In this document: positions 10,130-18,998 of the stretch, in pieces
Layout: every line of letters starts with the position of its first letter
Numbering within the stretch: position 1 is the stretch's first letter
NCBI GenBank assembly: GCA_018004935.1
Contig: JAGNBF010000028.1
Location: 1 to 64,000 of the forward strand
Source: Chloroflexota bacterium
GTDB lineage: Bacteria; Chloroflexota; Anaerolineae; Promineifilales; Promineifilaceae
Direction: 5' to 3'
Length of the DNA: 64,000 nt
Notes under the pieces: generated by a model
Database searches by the model: none
The model's input: the letters and a program-made list of their open reading frames with translations, nothing else
Told to the model about the DNA's origin: nothing
Translations under genes and position numbers: made by a program

Positions 10130-11911
10130 TTATTGCTCGGCAGAGATAGAAATGTAGACGTTGCTGATAGAAGCCGCGTCGGCTGTGAACAGGCGGCCGC
10201 CTGTGACACGGGCCATGCGTGATAAGACGGATTCATCAGCCGATGCACCAAAAGCGATAGGGTAAATTTTAACCCCATCGGCCTCGGCATTGGCAGGCAG
10301 GCAGGTACTAAACATCAGGCCTTCCGAAACTCGCCCTACCGTATCTTCTCCATCAGAGAGCAGGACAATGCCATAAAGGCGGGTTTCCCCGTTTTGTATG
10401 TCTTCCTGGCGTTGGCTGTTCACGAGTTCAGATGCCGTACAGACGGCATCGTATAAGGCGGTGTTGCCCCCGGCGACCAATGTTGTTACCCGTGCGGCTA
10501 AGCCTTCAACCACATCGCCTACCCGGCTGGGTTCGGCTAATGTGACAACCGTATCATTGAAGATAAGGATAGCCACTTCGTCGTTGGGGTCGAGGCGGCT
10601 CAGGAATTCGGCTGTGGCCTCGGTGGCTGTGCGAATGGGATCTCCTTCCATACTGCCGGAGACATCCAGAACTAAGACGACGGTGGCTTTGCGTTTGGTG
10701 AGTTGGAAGAGGTCAATAATAGCCTCACTGAGTTGGGCATCAGGGCTGGGTAGGGCGGGAATAGTTGCAGGGCTGGCGTTGGGATCGGTGCCATTGGCCA
10801 GGGTAAATGGATCACGGAGGGGGATGTCTGTATCCAGCGGCCGCAAATAGTTATCCATCGCCATTTCTTGTTGTGTCCGTTCGTGCAGGAAGTCCAGGAA
10901 AATTTGCGCTCCTTCGGCCTGTTCGTCAGACACCCAATCGGCGTTGTCCAGAATGCAGTAGGGATGATCCGCCCAGATGGTTCCCCCAGAGGGGAAGATA
11001 AAAGCAAGGGGGAAGGCCAACTCACTCCCGCGTTCGACGTTAAAACGGATGGCTTCGGCTTCAGGAACCGCGGCCGCGTGCAGATAGGATGGTCCTTCTT
11101 GGGCCATTAACTCCAACAATGCGGGAGCCTGTCGCCCATATTTGGCCGTGTTCCGGGCTAAGGTACGCATCGCCTCTTCAATGGCTGGATCATAAACCTG
11201 GGCCGCGGTGAGGGTTTCTGCCTGTCCGGCAATGCCGTAGACAAAACTGGTCATCGCCAGCAAGCCAGAGTTGGCGTAAGCTGGATGTGTGTGTCCAAAG
11301 CGGAACAAACCCCACTCGGGACGATTGTGAGTCGCCCAGCCATTAGGATCCGCGGCCAATTCCACAATCGTATCCCAACCAATCGGTTGCTCAGGCCAGC
11401 CTAACGTTTCGGCCATGGGTTGCCACATCGCGAACCCAATTGGTGCCAGGACCGTTGGTTGGCAAGTCTGACTGGCCAGCGGTTTATTGGTGCGATCACG
11501 CCAGGTTTGATTGGCCTGTTCTACCCACGATTGATCGCCCGGACTCCAGGCGGTGGGTTGTAGGGTTCCATCTAAAATGGCGTTCATGGCATCCCCGGAT
11601 GTGCCATGTTTCACCTGGACGACAATCAGATTACCGGCGGCAGTCTGATGCTGTTCGCTATTGAACTTTGCCACCACCTGATCAACCCAGTTTTGTTTGG
11701 TATTTGAGGATTCCAGAGTAACCACAATGGTATCAGCCGGTAATGAGGTGCTGGCAACCTCATCTTCAGCGGTGTTGGCGATGTCGCTTTGATTGTTATT
11801 ACCAGTTGCCAGGGAACGAAAGACGGTGAACAGCCCAACGCACATAATGGCGACGACGGCAATGCCGATAATGACAAAAAAGGTTATACGAGTGCGAGAG
11901 AGATCGGACAT
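10130..11911 (-). CDS. Membrane-anchored VWA-domain protein with solute-binding-like N-terminal region
   Basis: Probably an extracytoplasmic protein held by one N-terminal membrane segment (about residues 8-30, ITFFVIIGIAVVAIMCVGLF). The middle (about 55-360) resembles an extracellular solute-binding fold. The C-terminal third (about 400-590) is a von Willebrand A domain with an intact metal site: DVSGS (DxSxS), a later Thr, and DGED. Such domains bind partners through a metal ion. The 593-residue length fits bacterial 'VWA and substrate-binding' proteins. Start ATG at 11911 has AGAGGAG nine bases upstream. The function is unknown. Three GCGGCCGC sites lie inside. Confidence 0.8.
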   Translation of the reverse strand: MSDLSRTRITFFVIIGIAVVAIMCVGLFTVFRSLATGNNNQSDIANTAEDEVASTSLPADTIVVTLESSNTKQNWVDQVVAKFNSEQHQTAAGNLIVVQVKHGTSGDAMNAILDGTLQPTAWSPGDQSWVEQANQTWRDRTNKPLASQTCQPTVLAPIGFAMWQPMAETLGWPEQPIGWDTIVELAADPNGWATHNRPEWGLFRFGHTHPAYANSGLLAMTSFVYGIAGQAETLTAAQVYDPAIEEAMRTLARNTAKYGRQAPALLELMAQEGPSYLHAAAVPEAEAIRFNVERGSELAFPLAFIFPSGGTIWADHPYCILDNADWVSDEQAEGAQIFLDFLHERTQQEMAMDNYLRPLDTDIPLRDPFTLANGTDPNASPATIPALPSPDAQLSEAIIDLFQLTKRKATVVLVLDVSGSMEGDPIRTATEATAEFLSRLDPNDEVAILIFNDTVVTLAEPSRVGDVVEGLAARVTTLVAGGNTALYDAVCTASELVNSQRQEDIQNGETRLYGIVLLSDGEDTVGRVSEGLMFSTCLPANAEADGVKIYPIAFGASADESVLSRMARVTGGRLFTADAASISNVYISISAEQ

Positions 11912-12328
11912 GATGCTCCTCTGAAATTATTTCGTCGCCCAGACGCAAAGTAAAAATCGGTGCTGGTCAGCGAAATGTGTAGGTAAATTTGTAACTTCTC
12001 AATATTTCAGGTTTGAACCAGTAACCGTTCAGCCCAGAGATGATTTTGTGCCATTTTGAATGACATCAACGGATTTTGAAAGGAACGAATTAAAGGTGAC
12101 CTCTGGGAAATCCGTTTGTTTCCTAAAAGGGAAGGGGAGAAACCCACTGGCGCGGTTTGGGGTGGACGCCCCAAACCGCGCCGAGAAAAGTTCCCCGCCC
12201 GGGATGGCTACGGATATTCCCAGCACGGCGAGAATATGTCAGAACCCTCTGGATGGCTGAGCTTGTCGAAGCCCGTTTCCTTTGACAAGCTCAGGCAACA
12301 GGCTTAGTCGTTACAATAAGCAATCGCC
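11912..12328. repeat. Gene-free stretch with inverted repeats
   Basis: No gene supported. It holds GTAACCGTTCAG (12025-12036), the same end sequence as the element family at 32.5, 46.5 and 63.6 kb. Next comes an element with AACGGATTTTGAAAGGAACG and GGAAATCCGTT that reappears in reverse near 30115-30185. A GCGCGGTTTGGGG/CCCCAAACCGCG hairpin (about 12150-12182) and a TTTGACAAGCTCAGG copy of the dispersed palindrome near 12280 follow. Confidence 0.5.
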
Positions 12329-13516
<1,188 letters not shown>

Positions 13517-13759
13517 GGGGGTCTCCTTCACGTAGTGCGTCCCTTCGGCATGGCTCAGGGCAAGGGTGCGTGGTGTGTACGGGTTGAAATTCACTTCCGT
13601 ATCTCCACATAGGCAGTATATTACAACGGGTTGTCTCTTGGGGGCAATGCGATTCGGGGTGATTGCGGCCGCGTTAAAAGCGCCAGTCATGGCCCAGGGA
13701 AGGGGAGAAATTTCTGTTTTGGGGTAGGAAAATGAGCTGTAAACAGCTTTTGTACGACC

Positions 13760-14515
13760 TTATAGCCCTGTCGGGAAGTCAAAAAAGCGGGTCTCCAGGC
13801 CAAACTGGGCCGTGAGGTGTTGGCCTAATGCCTGGACGCCGACCATTTCGCTGGCGTAATGACCGGCAAAAATGACGTTTAGCGCATAATCAGAGGCGGC
13901 CCAATAATGGGCATGGGATGTTTCCCCGGTGATGTAGGTGTCGGCACCCAACTTCTTGACTTCAGCTACCTCATCCGCGCCAAAACCGGAAAGAATAGCG
14001 ACCCGCTCGGCCTGTGCTGGCCCGTGGGCCAATAGGCGTGCCTGGGTGTGCAATTTCTCGTTGATTTGGGCTACCAGGTCGGTTACGGGCAAAGGGTGGT
14101 GTAAATGTCCCACAATGCCAATCGGCACATTGGTTGGTGAACACCACCAATTTTCTATCGCCACACCAAACATATGGGCCAGCACGGAGTTGTTGCCGAT
14201 TTCAGGGTGGGCATCCAGGGGGAGATGGGCGGCGTAGAGATGGATGTTGTGTTTGAGGAGTAGGCGTACCCGCTGGCCCAGTGCCCCGTTGAGGCGTTCG
14301 ACGTTGCGCCAGAGGATACCATGATGGACTAACAGCATATCGGCCTCCCACGCGGCCGCGGCCTGAATAATCGCCGGTGAGACATCTACTCCCAAGGCTA
14401 CCTTGTGAATCTCGCTCTTATCCGCTTCTACCTGTAAGCCTTGCGGGCCGTAATCTTTGATCTCATCAATATGAAGATAGGCGTTAAGATAATTGAGCAG
14501 GTCGGTTTTTTGCAT
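13760..14515 (-). CDS. NIF3-like dinuclear metal-centre protein (DUF34)
   Basis: A 251-residue member of the NIF3/YbgI family, whose members form hexameric rings with a two-metal site. Proposed roles include GTP cyclohydrolase-like or metal-chaperone activity, but they are not settled. Family marks seen: KDYGPQGLQVE near the N terminus, VHHGILWR (metal His pair), YAAHLPLDAHPEIGNN and a C-terminal SEMVGVQALGQHL with the last metal ligands. Start ATG 14515 was chosen because the family begins near this point. A TTG 45 bases upstream is a possible alternative. It follows kbl on the same strand by about 240 bases. Confidence 0.87.
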   Translation of the reverse strand: MQKTDLLNYLNAYLHIDEIKDYGPQGLQVEADKSEIHKVALGVDVSPAIIQAAAAWEADMLLVHHGILWRNVERLNGALGQRVRLLLKHNIHLYAAHLPLDAHPEIGNNSVLAHMFGVAIENWWCSPTNVPIGIVGHLHHPLPVTDLVAQINEKLHTQARLLAHGPAQAERVAILSGFGADEVAEVKKLGADTYITGETSHAHYWAASDYALNVIFAGHYASEMVGVQALGQHLTAQFGLETRFFDFPTGL

Positions 14516-14802
14516 AATGGGGTTATTTTTTCCAGCACTCAGGCGATTCGTTAGTGGCAACTCTCCCCTGATCTCATATCGTGGGTGTCAACCCCCTGAA
14601 TGCCAAAGTGCCTATTTCTTTTTGTATAGGACTTACGGGGTTGCTCGAGCCGGTCTCCTGACCATGCTCGGTGTGGCTCGCTGGGGATACCGGCTACAGT
14701 GCGTAAATCCTATGTATTTATATAGGTGGTATGCAGATCTGCCTGAGCTTGTCGAAGGCTCTGCCAGGCTTCGACAAGCTCCGCCTCTGAGGCCATATAT
14801 CG
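14516..14802. repeat. Short inverted-repeat element between NIF3-like and ACBP genes
   Basis: ATAGGACTTACG (about 14627) and GCGTAAATCCTAT (about 14700-14712) form ends of a small element around CGAGCCGGTCTCCTGACCATG. The end sequence GCGTAA(A/G)TCCTA also occurs at about 4151-4161 and 21731-21741. A TGAGCTTGTCGAAG...CTTCGACAAGCTC palindrome follows at about 14738-14782. Confidence 0.55.
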
Positions 14803-15063
14803 TTACTTCTTTTTTAGTTTTTCGACATAAGCAACATATTGCTTCATTGCGTCTTCTTTGGATGTTTTTTTCAATTTGACCCAGGCATCATATTTGGCTC
14901 GTCCAACCATATCTAACATGCCAGGGCGACTGCCGGTGGCATCCCCAATGGTGGCTTGTTTGTACAAGGCGTAAAGATCTAACAAAGCTTCATTACCTGG
15001 TCGCTTGCTTAATGTTTGCACATCCGCGGCCGCTTTTTCAAATTGGGTTTTTAGCTCAGACAT
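14803..15063 (-). CDS. Acyl-CoA-binding protein (ACBP)
   Basis: An 86-residue four-helix protein that binds medium- and long-chain acyl-CoA in the cytosol. Family features seen: FEKAAADVQTLSKRPGNEALLDLYALYKQ (start of helices 1-2, with the typical YALYKQAT), GDATGSRPGMLDMVGRAKYDAW, and KTSKEDAMKQYVAYVEKL at the C terminus, all at normal spacing and length. ACBPs are common in eukaryotes but patchy in bacteria. Start ATG has GGAGAG upstream. It could form a transcription unit with the gene at 15117-15791, whose stop is about 50 bases upstream. Confidence 0.93.
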   Translation of the reverse strand: MSELKTQFEKAAADVQTLSKRPGNEALLDLYALYKQATIGDATGSRPGMLDMVGRAKYDAWVKLKKTSKEDAMKQYVAYVEKLKKK

Positions 15064-15116
15064 GACAGCTCTCCGTGTTGTGTGTGGCCATAAGCCCCAC
15101 CCGATTTTGGGCGTGC

Positions 15117-15791
15117 TTATTCTTCCTCATCCGTCTCGCCCATGATACGCTTACGCATCTCGTCCATCTCATATTTCATCGAATAGTTCACAATGTACCA
15201 GATGCCTTTCCAGGTATCCACATCCATAAAATCACGGGGGGATGAACCTTCTAACATATTCATTACTTCGGAGACGGTATTAGCTCCAGGCAGAGAGGCA
15301 AGCAACCCCATACCCGGCAGACTGCTCACCACCTGGCGCATTTCGCTAAACATTGTCCGTGATTGGCTTTGGGCGGAGTAGTTAAGGAGATACCATAACC
15401 CTTTCCAGGTATCCAGGTCGAGCAAATCTTTGGCGGAGGGGCCACTCAAGCCTGATTGCAAATCGCGCAAGATGTCCAGGCGCATCTCTGGGGTAAAACG
15501 CTCCATATTTTCTTTTAGCAGGCGGGCCAACTCTGTGGGGGAAAAGGCGGGCGGAATATAACCGGGAACCATCTCTTGGAGTTTGTTAGCCAGACGGTTA
15601 ATTTCCGCAATAGTAGCTTCAAACTGATGGCGTTGTTCGGGGGTGGGTTCGCTGGCTTCGTCCGCGGCCGCGGCCGCCTTTTCCGTCACCTTACCATGAA
15701 TCCGGCAGACAGTCAGTCCCGGAGCCGCCCGGTTTTTACACGGCGTTCCTGCCTTTGTTGTGGCATTACACATGATAACTTCGTCGTTCAT
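15117..15791 (-). CDS. Zinc-cluster protein with internal duplication, unknown function
   Basis: Not assigned. A 224-residue soluble protein. The N terminus has C-x10-C-x11-C-x2-H spacing (CNATTKAGTPCKNRAAPGLTVC then RIHG), which looks like a small zinc-binding module. An Ala-rich linker follows, encoded by two overlapping GCGGCCGC sites (15664-15677). The rest holds two similar segments: DLDTWKGLWYLLNYS (about residue 125) and DVDTWKGIWYIVNYS (about 195), so part was duplicated. Start ATG at 15791 lies six bases after AGGAG, and that AGGAG is the last element of the tandem leader array at 15798-16111. Regulation through that leader is likely. Confidence 0.75.
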   Translation of the reverse strand: MNDEVIMCNATTKAGTPCKNRAAPGLTVCRIHGKVTEKAAAAADEASEPTPEQRHQFEATIAEINRLANKLQEMVPGYIPPAFSPTELARLLKENMERFTPEMRLDILRDLQSGLSGPSAKDLLDLDTWKGLWYLLNYSAQSQSRTMFSEMRQVVSSLPGMGLLASLPGANTVSEVMNMLEGSSPRDFMDVDTWKGIWYIVNYSMKYEMDEMRKRIMGETDEEE

Positions 15792-15797
15792 ATTCTT

Positions 15798-16111
15798 CTC
15801 CTACGAAAATGTAGGGCGATTTGGCAAATCGCCCGGACGATTTAAAAAATCGTCCTACAAATTTTCATTCCACCTGGTGAGCACCTCGCTCATGGGGAAC
15901 TCCTACGAAAATGTAGGGCGATTTGGCAAATCGCCCGGACGATTTAAAAAATCGTCCTACAAATTTTCATTCCACCTGGTGAGCACCCCGCTCATGGGGA
16001 ACTCCTACGAAAATGTAGGGCGATTTGGCAAATCGCCCAGTGGACAATTTACAAAATCGTCCTACAAGTTTTTATCTATCTTGGTGAGCGCCCTGTTTCT
16101 GGGGAACTCCT
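15798..16111 (-). repeat. Tandem leader array, three units (SD, micro-ORF, double hairpin)
   Basis: Three tandem units of 102, 102 and 105 bases read on the minus strand toward the zinc-cluster gene. Each unit carries AGGAGTTCCCC, a 12-codon reading frame ending in TAG, then two adjoining hairpins (GGACGATTT...AAATCGTCC and GGGCGATTT...AAATCGCCC) and TACATTTTCGT. The frames read MSEVLTRWNENL and MSGVLTRWNENL. The outermost unit has AGA where ATG is expected. The array ends with AGGAG placed six bases before the ATG of the gene at 15117-15791. Equivalent arrays lie at 43037-43350 and 55314-55939. Confidence 0.9.
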
Positions 16112-16183
16112 GGTAAATAATCATGAGGTTACTGACTCACCCCTTCTCCCTGGCAAGAAGGAAATCAGTGCTGAGGGCTAAAC

Positions 16184-18142
16184 TCACCGTGCCTTGCGGA
16201 TTGCGGTTAGCGTTTCCGGATTTAATAAACTTGACGTATCCCCAGGGTCCTGTCCCAGATAGGCACTGCGGATAATGCGGCGCATTATTTTGGCACTGCG
16301 CGTTTTGGGCAAATCAGGGACAAACCAGATTTCTTTAGGCTGAAGTGGTTTACCCATCTCGTTGGCTATTTTATCCTTTAATTCATTACGAAGCGCATCT
16401 GTAGGGAAGTAACCGGGCAATAAAACGCAAAAACAAACGATAGAACTCCCTTTGATAGCGTCAGGGATGCCAATTGCGGCCGCTTCCGCAACCGCCGCAT
16501 GATCTACCAGCACTGATTCCATCTCGGCGGGGCCAATCCGTTTCCCTGCCACATTCACCGTATCATCCGAACGGCCCAAAATATACCACTGATTATCTCC
16601 ATCAATGACCGCCCAATCCCCATGTACCCACACATCGGGCCAACGCGACCAGTAAGTGTCCAGATAACGTTGTTCATCCCGCCAAAAACCGCGTGTCATG
16701 CCGATCCAGGGAGCACGGATCACCAATTCGCCCACAACCCCCCGTACCGATTTTCCCTTTTCATCCACAACATCGGCGGCGATGCCGGGGCAGGGGGCGG
16801 AAAAGGCGGTCGCTTTGAGTCGTTGGATGGGTGTGCCCATGACGATCCCCCCACTAATCTCTGTCCCCCCAGAATAATTGATGATGGGTCGTTGCCCTTT
16901 GCCCACCACATTGAACAGCCAGTGCCAGGGAGCCGAATTCCAGGGTTCACCGGTGGAGCCAAATAGATGGAGCGAAGAAAGATTGTGTTTTGTCGCATAT
17001 TCATCACCGTGGGGAATGAGGGAGCGAATGAGTGTGGGGGATATGCCTAACTGAGTGATATGATGTCGTTCTACCATTGCCCACATACGACCCGCGTCGG
17101 GGTAATCAGGTGCACCATCGAACAGGAAGCAGGTTGCGCCTAACAGGGTGGCCCCAAAAATGAGCCATGGCCCCATCATCCAGCCAATGTCCGTAAACCA
17201 GTGGATAACATCCCCTGGTTGCACATCCATACCGAAGGCCATATCTTGTGCCCCTTTTATGGGGAAGCCACAATGGGTATGCACAGCCCCTTTAGGTTTG
17301 CCCGTCGTGCCGGAGGTGTAAATAAGCATCAGGGTATCTTCGGCTTTGGTGCGGGCCGGGCGTGTGGTAGGGGTTTGGGTCGGGATGAGTTCATGCCACC
17401 AATGATCCCGCCCGGCAACCATCGTTACCTCGTTGCCAGCGCGTTGCAGGACGATAACATGTTTGAGGGTGGGCACGTCATGAACGGCTTCATCGGCCTG
17501 GGGTTTGAGGGGAACGGTTTTGCCTCGGCGGAACATGCCGTCGGTGGTGAAGAGGGCTTTGGCACCGGGATCGTTCAGGCGGGAGCTGATAGCACCGGGG
17601 CCGAACCCGGAGAAGAGGGGGATGATGATGCCCCCCAGTTTGGCAATGGCTAATAGGGCAATGACCAGTTCTGGGGTCATGGGCATATGTAGGCCGATGC
17701 CATCCCCTTTTTTTAGTCCCAGGCTACGAAGAGCATTGACACAGCGGTTAACGTCGGCGTATAGGTCGGCGTAGGTGATCTGGCGGATGATCCCTTCTTC
17801 TCCTTCCCAAATGACGGCCAGACGATCCCGGGTGGCTGGATCTTTGGCCCATTTGTCTACGCAGTTGGTGGCGATATTGAGATAACCATCAACGCACCAC
17901 CGCGGCCGCGCTATTCCTTTACTCAGGTCTACTACCTGGCTATAGGGTTTTTGCCACTGAATGTTGAGAAATTGCAGAATGGATTCTGTAAACCAGGCCA
18001 CGTCGGCGGTGGAACGGTGTTGTAACTCGTCCATTGAGCCGATGTTATGCTGATCCATAAACCGTTTCAGGTTACTTCGCTCGATATAAGCGGCTGTTGG
18101 TTCCCAAAGAAACTCGCCCCCAAAAGTAAATGTTTCACTCAT
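16184..18142 (-). CDS. AMP-forming acyl-CoA synthetase, acetyl-CoA synthetase-like
   Basis: Activates a short carboxylic acid (probably acetate or propionate) through an acyl-AMP to acyl-CoA. Seen in the 652 residues: AMP-binding P-loop YTSGTTGKPKGAVHTH (about residue 275), WFTDIGWMMGPW with the Trp that restricts substrate size in Acs enzymes, GSTGEPWN, YSGGTEISGG, the hinge GRSDDTVNVAGKRIGPAEME, and the C-terminal catalytic lysine in KTRSAKIMRRI. That lysine is the known acetylation target in Acs, and the window also encodes a GNAT-fused ligase (148-2895). Start ATG has AGAGGTC upstream. Close to Acs, but I do not assign the symbol. Confidence 0.88.
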   Translation of the reverse strand: MSETFTFGGEFLWEPTAAYIERSNLKRFMDQHNIGSMDELQHRSTADVAWFTESILQFLNIQWQKPYSQVVDLSKGIARPRWCVDGYLNIATNCVDKWAKDPATRDRLAVIWEGEEGIIRQITYADLYADVNRCVNALRSLGLKKGDGIGLHMPMTPELVIALLAIAKLGGIIIPLFSGFGPGAISSRLNDPGAKALFTTDGMFRRGKTVPLKPQADEAVHDVPTLKHVIVLQRAGNEVTMVAGRDHWWHELIPTQTPTTRPARTKAEDTLMLIYTSGTTGKPKGAVHTHCGFPIKGAQDMAFGMDVQPGDVIHWFTDIGWMMGPWLIFGATLLGATCFLFDGAPDYPDAGRMWAMVERHHITQLGISPTLIRSLIPHGDEYATKHNLSSLHLFGSTGEPWNSAPWHWLFNVVGKGQRPIINYSGGTEISGGIVMGTPIQRLKATAFSAPCPGIAADVVDEKGKSVRGVVGELVIRAPWIGMTRGFWRDEQRYLDTYWSRWPDVWVHGDWAVIDGDNQWYILGRSDDTVNVAGKRIGPAEMESVLVDHAAVAEAAAIGIPDAIKGSSIVCFCVLLPGYFPTDALRNELKDKIANEMGKPLQPKEIWFVPDLPKTRSAKIMRRIIRSAYLGQDPGDTSSLLNPETLTAIRKAR

Positions 18143-18406
18143 AAAAGACCTCTATGGAAATTCTGTAGCACAGCCTTTCAGGCTGTGCGTTTTCTGACGT
18201 TTTACCTGGGCTGGTTATAGGCGGAACCCCCACCCCCTAACCCCGCCCCCAGGGGCGGGGAATTTTATTTATGCCGTTTTTCGGGGCATGCGCCCCGAAA
18301 AACGGCATCGGTGGATTGTCTGGCAACTAAAACGAATGTTAAAGCGTAGCACAGCCTTTCAGGCTGTGCGTTTTCTGGCGTTTTGCCTGGCTCAAGAGCC
18401 TGAAGT
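18143..18406. repeat. GC-rich hairpin element
   Basis: Holds a perfect hairpin at about 18271-18307 (ATGCCGTTTTTCGGGGC and complement), next to AACCCCGCCCCCAGGGGCGGGG, bracketed by two copies of GTAGCACAGCCTTTCAGGCTGTGCG. Same family as near 22631, 38046 and 46989. Confidence 0.6.
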
Positions 18407-18901
18407 TTAATCTGTAATGGTAAACTGTACCGGCCCGTCGCGCCGGGCAATGGTGGTAAAAGGATGGGTGACAAGGTTATCGTCTGAACCAGTGGTAGCT
18501 TCTCCGGTAATTGTTAGCTGGTCATTTGCGTACACGAAGTTGTTTTCCCGTAGCTCATATCCCTGGTAGAAATCTAAGGCGAACCGATGGAGTTGGAGCA
18601 GGAGCAAGTTTTGAAATTCGCTAGGACGGTCGAAGTAGTCCGCGGCCGCGAGTAGTTGCGCCAACATCTCCCGTGAAGCCCCTACCCACACCTCCTGCTT
18701 TACACTCAAAACCGGCTCCCAATTACGGCCCCCTTCGCCTCGCGCTGGTCGCCAATTGGGATCAATAAGCCGATAAGCCACTACTCCCGTCAGGGCATCC
18801 GCCGGGCCAAAACCTTGCAACCAGTCAAATGGTTCCAATACCAGCCCTGTGCGCCACTGCCCTGATGTCTTTAGTTTGTTTTTCAGCTCTGTAACCGTCA
18901 T
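18407..18901 (-). CDS. Hypothetical protein, partner of the adjacent metallopeptidase-like gene
   Basis: Not recognised. About 164 residues, no signal peptide and no membrane segment. It is rich in short hydrophobic beta-like stretches (GVVAYRLIDPNW, PVLSVKQEVWVGA, FVYANDQLTITGEAT). I chose ATG 18901 (MTVTELKNKL) because GTGAGG stands six bases ahead of it, and the longer in-frame start has none. It lies just downstream of, and in the same direction as, the 896-residue protein, so the two probably form one transcript. A structural or adaptor role for that neighbour is a guess. Confidence 0.6.
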   Translation of the reverse strand: MTVTELKNKLKTSGQWRTGLVLEPFDWLQGFGPADALTGVVAYRLIDPNWRPARGEGGRNWEPVLSVKQEVWVGASREMLAQLLAAADYFDRPSEFQNLLLLQLHRFALDFYQGYELRENNFVYANDQLTITGEATTGSDDNLVTHPFTTIARRDGPVQFTITD

Positions 18902-18998
18902 ATCTACCTCACCCTGGGGAATGGCAACTGTTCCCCTCGTAATCATTCGTATCTATGCCCTACGGGCTAATCGGTTTTCTCGCCTCTGCGGCAAACCT

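Noticed and set aside
15760-16116. Open reading frame repeating YENVGRFGKSPGRF (also 43029-43352, and minus strand 55288-56088)
   Set aside because: It is the antisense side of the leader arrays. It carries no ribosome site of its own and is open only because the units are multiples of three. Recorded as a finding, not as a gene.
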